A stretch of 64,000 bases of DNA from Wyeomyia smithii (GCF_029784165.1 NC_073696.1:172970912-173034911), one strand, 5' to 3'. Shown: positions 41,395 to 53,489, counted from the stretch's first letter. Program-made: numbers and translations. The notes: generated by a model not told the origin, from the sequence alone.

Positions 41395-43350
41395 TACAAG
41401 ATATACAGCCCTAGCGTAGTATGAAAAGGTAACGTGGGACTAAACACTGTAATTAGGGATTTTTTTTGTTACAAAATATACAGAATCTGCAGACAGAATC
41501 AATGTGTTTGCTCAGCGACTGTCCGTATTTTTATTTTCAGCCTCCCCTGGAAATCAATTTTTGAAATATATTCAACAACACTCGAAAGAATATCGTTTAT
41601 ATCTGACGATATTATGCCTGTAGTATTTTTTCGTGCAAACAACATGTATTTGACAAGGCACAAGCATAATGCGTCGCAGTCAGAATTTTATTCTATATCA
41701 TCAAAAACCAAATTCAATAATTCTTACGTTATCATAATGAATGGTTTTGTCTTATTTAACTCTGATTAAATCAAATCTATAATATGGATCTTACTTTCAA
41801 AATAATATGGAAACTCTTACAAAGGTTCATTATTTGGCATACATAAGAAGATATTTCAAACAAAATTATCAACAAGTTCCAGCAAAAAATCGTAGCAATC
41901 CACAATTACATTTTTGTTTTTTGCTTGACAAATTTTCTCATTTGCCTACAACTACATTCGCTGTATTACGAAGACAGCTAATATACGTTTATTATGGTGA
42001 AGCTTAGAATAATAATATATCATCTAACAATTTTGAAATGTAAAAAGAGATTCTGAATAAAACTTAGTAAAAAAACAAAAAATTCACAAGCATTCGCAGG
42101 CTCTTAATCTTCTATAAATGTATATACAGGTCGGACTCGATTATCCGGAGACTCGATTATCCGGAAACTCGATTATCCGGAATTCGATTATCCGGAATTT
42201 TAGACTCGATCATCCGGAATTTAATTTTTTTGGTGTCCGTTTTCGATTTTTATTCCGAAATTTTGCCTTTACCATCCCTTCTGGCATATTTGTTATCATT
42301 TAAGTCACTTCTGGCATGTTTGGGACAAGTTCGAATTGAGTGAAAAGAATCAATGTCCAATTTATTTTTTTTTGCTTCTTAAAATTTTACCCTCTTTCGC
42401 CTCAGAAGTAACTTCTGGTTACGCCAATGCATCATACAAGTAAAATCAAGAAAAGAAATATTTATTTTATGTTCGTTAATCGCAAAATTTCAGTATTTTT
42501 GTGTGATTCGACTATCCGGAATGAAAATTTTTTTATTTTCCGGATAATCGAGTCCGACTTTTATTTAGGAATTTACTCTTTCGATACTATCCGGTCACGA
42601 TTATTTAGTGGATATCGAAGATAAAATTAAATAAATATCCGTTGCAAAAATTTACAATTCTTGTTGAGTAATTTATGGTAATCATATTCATGAGATAAAC
42701 TTTCAATCACCATCAACAGCAGCATTGCAGTTTCTCCTCGATTGCACACGTATAGAAATGTACGAACAAAAGTGTACCACTGCAATACAAATTGTACCGC
42801 TGCAGCGAATAGTACCGTGTACCGCTGAAATGTACGAATAGAAGAGTACGGCTGCAATCAAAGGCGACGAGAGACCTGCGGTTCTTTACTCCACTGGTAC
42901 TGTTGCTTTTACCGGCATGTTTTCTTTAAAGACATCAGTTTTTATTAGGTTCTGAAAGCAGATTTAGAAATTGTTCAAGAATGGTAATTGTTTCAAACTT
43001 TTTGGATTGGGATGGGGAGTCTGTCAATTTTTTATTTCGATATTGATACAGAGAATATCACAGGGAACGGATGGTGTCCATTCCCGTCGTCTGTGCTAGA
43101 AATGCTCGCATGTAATTGGTTCATTATTCGCGTAAATTTGTTATTGAAACTTTTTATCAATTGCAATGAAATTAGAGTGATAACTAGCATATTACAAAAT
43201 TGTTATACATTTTATCTATCCGACAACATATTGCTTATTGTTTTCCATCACGTGGTTTGAAATCTGACGCAACGTTTGCCAGTTTCATTTCCAATTTTAC
43301 AGAATGCATCCCAGTATAGTAAACAAAGACGTAGTCCCACGTCAAAAACT
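41395..43350 (+). repeat. Dispersed repeat R2, copy B (lacks the PLE)
   Basis: The partner of copies A and C. It holds the empty PLE site near 42650 (CAAAAATTTACAATTCTTG) and a pogo-like MITE at 42127-42560. It begins ACTACAAGATATACAGCCCTA and ends GACGTAGTCCCACGTCA. Confidence 0.85.
42127..42560. mobile_element. ~434-bp MITE with ATTATCCGGA tandem ends
   Basis: The left end GTCGGACTCGATTATCCGG is mirrored by CCGGATAATCGAGTCCGAC on the right. The left end repeats ACTCGATTATCCGGA four or five times in tandem. TA precedes the left end; the right flank has diverged. The style recalls pogo-like non-autonomous elements. Non-coding. Confidence 0.75.
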
Positions 43351-44090
43351 TTGGTTGGCTGCTGAAAAATATGCACGTAAAATCCACCTGAAAAATCACG
43401 TAAGTGACTGACCTTAAGAAAATCTGCCATTTCACGTGACGTTAGTAACTTAGTACCAGCGCGTTGGTATTTGTGTTTTTTTAACTTTGTTAGTGTTAGT
43501 GCGACTGTGGTTTGACGTTTCCGACAACGATATTTACGTGAATTTTTAGTATGCAGAAAAGTTAATATGGCGGACAAAAACCTGCTGAGCTGCTCCAGCT
43601 AATTCAATATAGGAAAACACGCAATGTAAGTAGCCAGAATAATGTTCATATTAACAAAAGAAACATATAAATCTTTTGAATTTTCAGTTGGTGAATTCTT
43701 TTGAACGATTTGAATCGTCAACAGTCAGTTTCGAGCAGAACACCTCCGGCACCAGCTGCGGATGAACTGTTGACAATTGTTCCGATCAGTCCTGTTTCTC
43801 TCCTGTCGAAAATGTCGATTCGGAGCAAGTAATTATTTGTTGATATTTGAAAATAAATTTTATTTGTCATATGCGCCGTGTATTCTATTTACTTAAAGAT
43901 CACGTGGATTCTATCTGAATAACACGTAAAAAGTACGTGAAAATCATGTGGGGTTTATGCGTTTTATTTCATCTATTTATCCACTAAAACAAAGTTTGTC
44001 AAAACAGCTAACACTAATGAACAAGGATTCATGAGTGGTGTTTTTCGAAATTGAATATCAGCTGATTTTTTGGTTGAAAACAAATCAGTT
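43351..44090. other. Unassigned sequence with exon-like traits
   Basis: There is an ATGGCGGAC at 43567, a GTAAGT-type donor near 43627, a TTTTCAG acceptor near 43687 and an AATAAA at about 43849. However, the spliced frames stop within a few codons. CACGTAAAATCCAC near 43373 has an imperfect inverted partner near 43902. I do not call a gene; an untranslated exon or an old element are both possible. Confidence 0.3.
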
Positions 44091-44109
44091 TTTTAAGGAT
44101 ACACGACTA

Positions 44110-44480
44110 AGCCTGTATTGATGAGATCTGGCGTAGAAAGCTCTATCGGCGACTACGAAGGTGCTGATATTTGTTTGGTTTCTGCATGAGAAAAAGAAAG
44201 ATGGAAATATTTTTGCTTTTGTCATCACACACATTTTGACAATTGCATATGAGAGTTCGCCTAGGTGCAAAAAGCCTTTAAAACCTCCTCCAACTTCGTA
44301 GTCGCGAATTGGCCCTGACACAAGTAAAAGAGATTTTTAAGGCTGTTCGCACCTACGCGAGTTCTCATATGCAATTGTCAATTTATATGTAAAAACAAAA
44401 GCAAAAATATTCCCTTCTTCACTTTCGCAAGTAAAAACCAAACCAATATTAACAAAGTTGTCAGGGCCAATGGATGCCAA
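44110..44480. mobile_element. ~370-bp foldback element
   Basis: GGAAATATTTTTGCTTTTG ... TTGACAATTGCATATGAGAG pairs with CTCATATGCAATTGTCAA ... CAAAAGCAAAAATATTCC, extending outward through TTTGTTTGGTTT/AAACCAAACCAA. Imperfect ~130-bp arms, non-coding. Confidence 0.7.
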
Positions 44481-45049
44481 CATTTTTGAGAAATCCATGA
44501 GGAGAATCATCAAAGAAATCTTGAACTCCTTAGAGTTAAATGCCACTTCATGACAGAGCGAATAAAAGAACTACCAGTGACTCGTTCGATAAAATTGCTT
44601 TCTTTATGATTATTATTATTGTTATTTATTTTAAGGACCTTCGAACTAATCGATTAAAAAACACAAATGATAATCCTGTTCTCCGGCGAAAAACTGTTTA
44701 GCACAGACCGGTTCACATTTCCCTGTATTATAAGAAAAACTTCGACATAAGACAGGCTGTCGTAATTCAATGTCAACTTGCAGTCATATCTCATACACAA
44801 TTTCTTCAACTCATTGGCGCAATTATAGGTGCGAACTACGGTAAAATTGGCAATATTTTGGTCATTCGCGATTCAGCCATTGATATGTTTTAACCTTTAA
44901 TAGATAGTTCGTCCTCACTTGCTCTCGCGAGAAGGCCGATATCGATACGCCACAAAAATACATTTTATTAAAATAATTCTTTTCATCTCATGCAAACTAT
45001 GCATACCGGATTGTATGTACTTCTAAACATTTTTCTATTATCGACATAG
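44481..45049. other. 3' end of Medea intron 1
   Basis: No repeat pairing is seen. It ends with TTTTTCTATTATCGACATAG, a plausible polypyrimidine tract and acceptor. Confidence 0.45.
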
Positions 45050-48010
45050 TTGTTCGAGATATGTCATCAATACCTAGCGCTGCACCAACCAGTGCTGATG
45101 CTTGTCTCAGTATTGTACACTCCTTGATGTGTCATCGACAAGGCGGAGAAAGTGAAGGATTTGCCAAGAGGGCCATCGAATCACTGGTGAAAAAGTTGAA
45201 GGAAAAGCGAGATGAGCTGGACTCACTGATCACTGCCATTACAACGAATGGAGCTCATCCGAGTAAGTGCGTAACAATTCAACGGACTTTGGACGGACGT
45301 TTACAGGTAACATAATTATTATTACTTATTTGAAATATAAAAACATTGTTTTTTTTTTTTACAATAAATTGCTTGTACAGGTTGCTGGGCGCAAAGGATT
45401 CCCTCATGTAATTTACGCTCGTATTTGGCGTTGGCCAGATTTACACAAAAACGAACTTAAGCATGTGAAATATTGTCAGTTTGCTTTCGATCTCAAGTGC
45501 GATTCTGTCTGCGTTAACCCGTATCACTACGAACGGGTAGTTTCTCCTGGAATAGGTATAGTTCTGGAAAATACAACTATGAAATCTCATTTCACATTAT
45601 TTTCGTTGCTTTAGATCTTTCGGGATTAACGTTACAGGCTGGTCCAAATCGCCTTATAAAAGACGAATACACTCCTGGATCCGTCAGTTCAGGATCGATG
45701 GATATTGATGGAAATGAGATCGGAACTATTCAACACCATCCGTCAATGGTACCAGGGTCTGGATATGCAATGGGGCTTCATCAAGCAGTTCCAGGTTGTT
45801 GTCAATTGAAAATTGTTTTATATATAATTTGTTTTTTTTTATAAATAATGTTCCATTTTATAGTTATTTTTATCAACATTTTTTTTATTCACTGGCTGAT
45901 TTTGTTTCATTGATTTTATGTACATTTATTTAAATTTAAACGTAAACTAGATCAATCCCAAATAGGTGGTATGTTTCCTCCACCGCCAGGAAGTGGCCCT
46001 CGGTCGATACCGAAACTTGAGCCATCCGAGCAATCTCGAAACAGCAATGGAAGCTGGATAAGCAGCCAAAGCTCATCCTCTTCAGCGGCTGCCAGTTCTT
46101 CTCCACTCAATAGGCTCTCATCGTCTCTGCCACACTGTAAGCGATATTTCAAGAATATATCAATTATTTCATTAAACATTAAATTAAGTTTTATCAAGTT
46201 TTGTAGCCAGCATCATATTTTTCATGGTTCTGTTTATTCTAAAATTGTTAAGTTATTACACTTAGTTATTGATATTTATTCCTTTGTAATTTCTTTGTAT
46301 CCAAAATAATAACTTTACATCTTTAGAGTTGTTGACTATACTGATTTACCTTTGTATAAAAGCATCCGTTCTAGGAAACCCGGTGAACCTGCCTAGTAGC
46401 GGTAGCTTGCGTGCGCCGCAAGCTCCCCAATCTCAAGGGCCTCAAGGTCCAGTTCAATCAAATTCTCAAATGACAAACGGGGGAAGTGGACTAATCGGAA
46501 GCTCATCGCAACCTAACTTAATAAATACTGAAGGGCAAACGCAGTACTACAACAGTACAGTAGATGCTCCTCTTACCTGTGATTCTCAACTCGGACAGAA
46601 CCTCGGTGTGCAAGGCTCGATTTCTACAGCATCACCAGTATCACCTCATTTGCAGCAAAATGGTTATGTTCCAGCGTCTGGCAGTCAACAGCAACAACAA
46701 CAATCACAACAGCCACATCAGTCGTCTGTCCAAGGACAATATGGACAACACCAGACCGGTTCAGTTACATGGTCTGGATCAAATACATTAACATATACGC
46801 AATCCATTCAACCTCCTGCACCGGATCCACGTTCTCACGCCGGCCACTCGCAATATTGGCAACACAATAGTGGGGCAGGCAATAGTAGTTCTAGCTCTGG
46901 TCAAATACAGGATGTTCCTGGCCAACCCCGGCTTCTCTCAAGACAGCCAGCTCCAGAATATTGGTGTTCGGTTGCATACTTCGAACTTGATACTCAAGTG
47001 GGAGAAATGTTCAAAGTACCCTCAAATAGACCTAATGTCACTGTTGACGGATATGTTGATCCATCTGGTGGCAATCGATTTTGTTTAGGTGCTTTGAGTA
47101 ATGTGCATCGAACCGAGCAAAGCGAGAAAGCAAGGTAAGTTGCGTTAATCTCTTGAAATATCGTTGGTGTAAGATTATTAGCAATAAGTTATAATAGGCA
47201 ATGTTTATGCCTGCTCTTTCGAAAAGATTTATATAATCTTATTTCTTGCTAGAAACATCCAATAGACTAATTACACGTAACTGTCAAACTGAACTGTACC
47301 CATTTTTTAAGTTTATTTGTTTTTCCTTCAAGAACATCGAAATATTCACGGCCGTTTTATGTTTTATGTCTCGTTATGCAGATTACACATTGGCAAAGGG
47401 GTGCAGCTGGATCTGCGCGGAGAAGGAGATGTCTGGTTACGGTGCTTAAGTGATCACTCAGTATTCGTGCAAAGTTACTACCTAGATCGCGAAGCTGGTC
47501 GAACACCCGGAGATGCAGTTCATAAAATTTATCCGGCTGCATGCATAAAAGTACGAAACTTGTAATAAATACTGTAATAAATTATAATTGACTGAAATTT
47601 CTCTTATTAAGGTTTTTGATCTCCGTCAGTGTCATTTGCAAATGCAATCGCTGGCAACAAGTGCTCAAAAAGCGGCACAAATGCAAGCGGCAGCAGTAGC
47701 CGGTGTTTCGGGTTTAGCAGTTGGTGCACCCCGAAGTGAGTTACATTTTCTACAATAATTAGTAAGTACCTACTAATCAAATGTTTCGTCGTTTTAAGAT
47801 CTGTCAGCTGCAGCTGGAATCGGAGTTGATGATTTACGACGACTCTGTATATTGCGATTATCATTCGTAAAAGGTTGGGGACCTGACTATCCACGTCAAT
47901 CTATCAAAGAAACACCATGCTGGGTAGAAGTGCACCTACATCGAGCGCTCCAACTACTAGATGAAGTACTGCACCAGATGCCAATTGATGGGCCACGTGC
48001 GGTTGAATAA
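45050..48010 (+). CDS. Med: Medea, co-Smad (Smad4): main coding exons
   Basis: Exons: 45050-45306, 45381-45555, 45615-45794, 45951-46136, 46363-47134, 47382-47550, 47612-47735 and 47799-48010; every junction keeps phase. From Met45061 this gives 687 aa (711 with the inferred upstream exon). MH1 (about 10-140) has zinc ligands Cys70, Cys114, Cys126 and His131 and the DNA-contact hairpin GRKGFPHVIYARIWRW. The linker (about 141-459) is longer than in vertebrate Smad4, with poly-Ser and a QQQQQQ run. MH2 (460-687) opens PEYWCSVAYFELD and closes with KGWGPDYPRQSIKETPCW. There is no C-terminal SSXS, as expected for a co-Smad. It partners receptor-activated Smads (Mad, Smox) and regulates BMP/activin target genes in the nucleus. 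The start at 45061 is the alternative if exon 1 is wrong. Confidence 0.95.
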
Positions 48011-50020
48011 GCGAGTGTAGCGCAACACAACGTTGAAGGCATGATTTTTTATGCTAAACTGTATTATAATTTACCACACGTGTTATTTATAACGCGTATG
48101 CAAGATTCAAGTCAACATTTTTTGTCTCGGTTGTAGTAGTATACCTAGAGCTTGAGTGTAATGCAAATTATGATGCATTTGGCGGCAGTTTAAAGTTCAA
48201 ACAAGATACATTGCAGTACAGAATTGCTAAATTTTTGGGTTACTCCTTAACTGTTTCTCAAAATATGGATAAAATGTGATTCGTCAGTCGGTAAAACATA
48301 TATAAAAACGGATACTTGTGAAATACCTACGTTATTAGTAATAATGTTCATTATGAAGCCAATTATTGTGCTTCTAATTGAAGCATACAGCGGAGTAGAT
48401 GGCAAAACGAGTTGAGACGGATTACAACCAACAAAGCTCTACCTCTGACATTGAAATTAAATTAAAAATACGTTCATTTTGAAGAGTTTGAAGCTACACC
48501 TATTACTCAAATCGTTAATCTCGTTATAATTTTTTGTTTTATTTAGTTCTGTTTTCTATGGAATGTTACACTTCTGTCATTAGTTACTTTTAGAACGTGT
48601 TTAAACGATAATCAACAAAGAAACCTACTTTTTTAAAAAACCAAACGAATTTTTAATACATGTTCGGCATATTTGGTTAAACTGCACCTTCCAGCAAATT
48701 AATCACAAATTGTACTAAATTCGTTCAAATACCGCCAGTTTCCGCTGCCACTTAATAAGTACGGCCAATCTAGTGGTTCTTTCCTTCCGGTATGCCTTTT
48801 GTGCCACATTAGTTGTGGCATTCTACGTCCTCTTTAATTGTAATGCACGACACTATTCTATGAGGCAACGATGCAATCTCTGGTACATAGAAGAAAAATG
48901 AAATTTGTAACGGCCTAATTATCCTTACATCATGACAATTCAACTAACATTCAACAGTTCAGTGTGACTACAATCGTGTGATGCTGTTTGCAATGGAGCA
49001 TTCATACAATGAACATTTTGTATCATATAGGGTATCGAACGTCTTCGTCAGTGGTTTTCTGGCCCCCTTTTGCATAAGATTGCTGCAGAAAAACTGACGA
49101 AGACGTTCGATTAGAAAAACAGTCGCGGTAAACTTCGTTAATATTGAAACCAATTGGGATATATGAAAACATTTGCTTCAGCCTGCTTGCAGTCAAAACA
49201 AAAAACAACATCAACAAACGCAAAATCGGCAACATAATTTCAGCCGGCCCTCACTTGGGCGATGCAGAGATTCTCAAACGATTCCAGATTTATCATAGTT
49301 TTGCATCATAGTTTTAATTTTGATGATGAAGATGCCCTGCTGAATTTCAACCAGCTTCTATTATAATTATTGCCATCACTAAAACTGCTAGTTATGCCCT
49401 TATTCTCGAAAGTTTCCAAAATATTTTGGCTCCGAATTCTTCAAATTCTTGCTACTATTTTTAGATACTTATTTTCCACTCGTCCTTTGCGTTTAAGACA
49501 TGTTTTTGACCTGATGAAAACATATTATGGCTGCTCAATGTATTACCGAATCATATTTGCAACTAAATAATTTTCAACAGCATGATGACGCATGTGTTTG
49601 AATCATATTGTTTACTTTGTTGCGTCATCACAGCATGAATTCACAAAAGAGTGTATAAAATATACTAAGGTTAAAAAATCATGACTGAATAATTTCCCGC
49701 TTAAGTCGCCAGTAATTATGTAGGCGGTTTCAATTTTAAGAGTTCGATATACAAACTTTGTACGAATTGTTATTGATCATCAGAAGGTCTGTTGATTTCA
49801 TGAATCTTAACAAGATGCATCAAAATAAGGCAAATAGTTCACAAGTGCAATGACAGACGCAAATAATAAAAAATTTGCAAGTTAAGGAAATTTTGGCGAT
49901 TAAAATTTGTTGCACATATAGATTATGCGTTGATAGATATAAGGCAAAGTTATTTTGTTATTTTCTGTAGTGTGTGAACTTATATTATAAATGAGTCGAC
50001 AAAACTTACGAGTAACGTCG
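48011..50020 (+). other. Medea 3' UTR and downstream sequence
   Basis: No repeats matching the rest of the window are seen, which fits a UTR plus unique downstream DNA. There is no strong AATAAA close to the stop; candidate signals are near 49867 and 50631. A 78-nt hairpin sits at 49034-49111. Confidence 0.45.
49034..49111. other. 78-nt near-perfect hairpin
   Basis: ATCGAACGTCTTCGTCAGT pairs exactly with ACTGACGAAGACGTTCGAT and then GGTTTTCTG/CAGAAAA continue with a 2-nt bulge around a 24-nt loop. The size suits either a miRNA precursor or a tiny foldback insertion. There are no flanking duplications that I can define. Confidence 0.6.
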
Positions 50021-50292
50021 CTTAGGCGTCCTACACAAATTACGTAACGCTAAAAACCTAGATTTCAGACCCCCCCCCCTATGTAACGATAAGTAACGTT
50101 AGATATGATTCCCCCCCTAAAATTACGTGACGCTGGACAACCTGTCCCCCCCTCCAAATTTGCAATTTTGAGCAAATATCACAGTTACGTAACGAGCTCA
50201 ACTATCCCCCCTCCCCCCTATGTAACAATAAGTAACGCAGACTCAACCCCCCTTCCCCTTCATGCGTTACGTAATTTGTGAACGACGCCTCA
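50021..50292. mobile_element. ~270-bp MITE with TTACGTAACG repeats
   Basis: Ends AGGCGTCCTACACAAATTAC and the complement of GTAATTTGTGAACGACGCCT are inverted. TTACGTAACG-like words alternate with C-rich runs (CCCCCCC) through the interior. Non-coding. Confidence 0.78.
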
Positions 50293-51230
50293 GAAGTATA
50301 GCAACACAGTTTATACACTACCAAGATTCCCTCAATTTCTGTCTAACAGGAGCAGATGGTAGGTCATATAACTACAAACCTAATTAAAAAAAACTCAACG
50401 CTGTAACTGTAACTTCGAAAATGCAAAACCGGTCGAGTGAAAAATATCTTCTGCATTCAAAAACTACTGGCATAATATGGCGAACATTTTTTATTACATG
50501 AAATCATGGAACAGTTTTTTGTATTCTAAAACTGTTATATTACAAAAAAAGTGATAGATTTGAAATTACGAAACATTTTGTTGTATGCATGCATCGCTTT
50601 AACCTGTTGTTTATGTTTAATTAAAATGAGAATAAAGAAACCTGTTTATGGAAAAGTGTTTCTATTTTGATTTTGTTTACACATAATAATTTTCATCGTA
50701 ATGAAAAAAAGTCTCTACCATTTATTGACTTAGGTTTTATAGAAGAGCAGATAAAATAAAATTATAGTAGAACTAAATATGACATATAAGTTGCACAAAA
50801 GTTTGTATATGACCTTAAAAGCTAATTTAACAAAAATATAACACATTTATTTTAAGAGGAAAAAATCAATCTAGATTATGTTATGTCTAACTGCATACAT
50901 TTAAGCATGCATGTATGAGTGATGAGTGAGCTGTGAGATCGAAAAAATATGGAATAGAAATAAATATTACACCTATATGATATACACATTTTTTTATTGT
51001 TTGTCTGCCGAAATTTGAAAAAAAATAAAAAGCTAACGTTTAGGCGCAGATTTAGGTGTACCCTTTTAAACCATTTCTCGTGGATGATTGTACAATTCAA
51101 CTTTCACTTCATTCTAGTACTAAATAGAGACGCAGTATTTTTTTGTTAGAGGATTAGAAATATATTGTTCATCGATATAAACTTTTGCAATACATCGCTG
51201 TTTACTATACGTGTCCTCTTGCATATATAC
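50293..51230. other. Unassigned AT-rich sequence
   Basis: No gene is seen. AGAATAAAGAAACC near 50630 is a possible polyadenylation signal for Medea if its 3' UTR runs this far. Confidence 0.3.
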
Positions 51231-51908
51231 TGGTGCTTATTACGGGAGTCACTTCACGGTGAAATCAGTGAAGTGAACAAAATTCTATTACGTAACTCAC
51301 GTAAGTGAGAAAAACGTCGCAAAGTGACATCTGCCGCGGAATCTGGGTTATTATGAGTGTCATATCAGTAAAGTGAGAACGGAAAAAGCGACGTATCGCG
51401 TGGAATTATTTCACGACCATTTTGGACGGTGAAATGATTCCACGAAGATGTCATAAGTTTTAAAGTTGATTGATTTGTGATCTAATGGTAAATATTAAAT
51501 TTTTTCTTCAGTAACGAAACGAATCAGAATTTGTTCCGTGCCTTAAAGCGGTCAAATTATCATTTTTTGCCCGGTGAAAAAAATGCAACTAGTTTGCAGG
51601 TAATTTTCGATACCGAAAAAAAACTTTTTTTTGATGCCGAATGTTTTAGAAATGCAGAACACGTCAAGATCTGGTGTTATCTAAAAAAACGGGAAAAAAC
51701 GACTTTCTGGGACTTAGAGATTTTTGAGCTGGGAAACAATCTCATTTCACTTGTCCTATTCTCAATTTCACTTCACTGTCAATCTCACTCCACGGAGGGG
51801 ATTTTTGTCACCTCACTTGAGGTGGAATCGGGAATAGGTCTAAAAAAGTGAAGTGAGCGTGAGAGTGAAATATATTTCACCGTGAAGTGACTCCCGTAAT
51901 AAGCACCA
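51231..51908. mobile_element. 678-bp MITE with ~35-bp inverted repeats
   Basis: TGGTGCTTATTACGGGAGTC at the left is the exact complement of GACTCCCGTAATAAGCACCA at the right, continuing CACTTCACGGTGAAAT on each side. The 106-aa frame inside (51531-51851) has no recognised domain. GTGAAGTGA/TCACTTCAC words recur within. Confidence 0.85.
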
Positions 51909-52324
51909 CTGATCACTATCGTTAGATGATCGGGTCCCTGCATCAACATGCTTCCAAGTTTCTAAGACCAAATCTCTTTGGGCTTTGAACAGCCACTGTC
52001 GAGAAACCTTGATCTGCATTTAAACAATGCATCACAACCATTAGAGTGTTCTATTGGAGACTAAAAATATTTTTACATCCAACATGGTTCGTGTGATTGC
52101 CAGAGTGTCTTTAGCAAAGTTCTAGATAATAATTTTGTACTGTAAAAAAAATGTATCCCAAAAAAATTTTTTTTCAGGTCATAACATTTTTTTTTTATGA
52201 TCGAACAGTTTTCATTGGTTAGCTAATTATTTGTAGTTTTCATAAAAAATGAGCTACTAGAGATAATTAATTTTTATTTTAACTTTTTTTTCAGAGTGAA
52301 TTTTTTTTTTCAGAAAGACACACA
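51909..52324. other. Unassigned AT-rich sequence
   Basis: Poly-T and poly-A rich, with no gene seen. Confidence 0.3.
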
Positions 52325-52608
52325 GATTTCTGATTTTTATCTATATTAGGTTAAAGAGTGTAATTTTCTGAGCAAAACGTGTTTTTTTTAAATTTTATAT
52401 CATTGTGTTTCGATTTTTAAACAAAAAATAAAAATCGCTACAATGACAGTTGGTATATGAGCGAACTGTCATTGTAGCGATTTAGGGCAGTTTTAACTCG
52501 TGATTAAAAAATTGAATGACGATAGAAAATTTTTGAAAATTGCGTTTTGCTTATAAAATGCAGCTCTCTCAGATGATATAAAAACTGATATAGCTAAACA
52601 ACCCAATT
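52325..52608. mobile_element. MITE family M1, copy 2
   Basis: It matches 1153-1485 from AAAGAGTGTAATTTTCTGAG to GCTAAACAACCCAATT, including the internal CGCTACAATGACAGTT palindrome. The outer left end is altered. Confidence 0.75.
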
Positions 52609-52835
52609 CTACAACTTCGCCGAAGACGTCACACCGATTAAACAAACCGTTTTGGCTCTAAAAATATTTGTAATCAAATTATGAATACCTTATCAACATA
52701 GCATTTTTAAATATCTTCTAAAAAATGAGTCATGTTTTAAAAATTTAAACCAATAGTCCAAAATGGCATCTTTTGCCCATAGAAACGTTTATGCGAAGTT
52801 TAAGCTAGAACAAAAATGACAATTGAAAACAAATA

Positions 52836-53120
52836 CACTAAGGTCGCTTTTTACGCGCTTTTTTTACACGGATTCCGGAATTTAAGCGGTTTTTTACGCG
52901 GATTCCGGAATTTACGCGTTTGTTTTTTACGCGGATTCCGGAATTTACGCGGTTTTTTCTTTACGCGGATTCCTGAATTTACGCGGTATTTTTTTGCCCG
53001 GATTTCGGTTTCCCTTCACTCGGAATGCAAAATTAACGATGGTTTTTTTACGCGGATTCCGGAATTTACGCGGTTTTTTTTACGCGGCACGTATCCCCCG
53101 CGTAAAAAGCGACTTTAGTG
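52836..53120. mobile_element. TA-flanked MITE with ACGCGG tandem repeats, copy 2
   Basis: The same ends as 1840-2015 (AGGTCGCTTTTTACGCG and complement), with TA at 52834-52835 and 53121-53122. It contains more copies of the GGATTCCGGAATTTACGCGG unit (about six), in the opposite orientation to copy 1. Confidence 0.85.
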
Positions 53121-53489
53121 TATTGAAATTGGAACATTTTTTGTGGAACTGCTCTGTTGCGTCCAATGATGGTGATCGATGATAAAAACAGCGATACACA
53201 TTCGATTTTTTTCAGTGTTTGAACAAATATATCAAATACCAATATAGTTCACTTACGTGAAATTATGAAGACAAATTGAAAATGACAGAAGCGTTAGTCA
53301 CCTTTTCGACCGCTAGGTGCGCCACTTCCGATTTTGTTCTACACGACATGCGAAAAAGAGTAAATTTTGACAATAATATTACCCTAATGGGTACACTGAA
53401 AAAAATGCACATTTTATTGTGAAGTGGACTCAGCCGAATATTTTATAATAATAAAGTTCGCCTATGTATGAGGCAATCCATGGGTGGTG
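53121..53489. other. Unassigned sequence
   Basis: No gene or clear repeat was seen. Confidence 0.3.

Larger units (their letters stand above)
22520..45049 (+). other. Inferred Medea intron 1, filled with transposons
   Basis: GTAAGT at 22520 and ACATAG at 45044-45049 would be its ends. The contents are itemised separately; no independent host gene is supported inside it. Confidence 0.5.

Noticed and set aside
43563..43855. Possible small two-exon gene upstream of Medea
   Set aside because: Splice-like sites exist, but all spliced frames stop within a few codons; kept only as an unassigned region.
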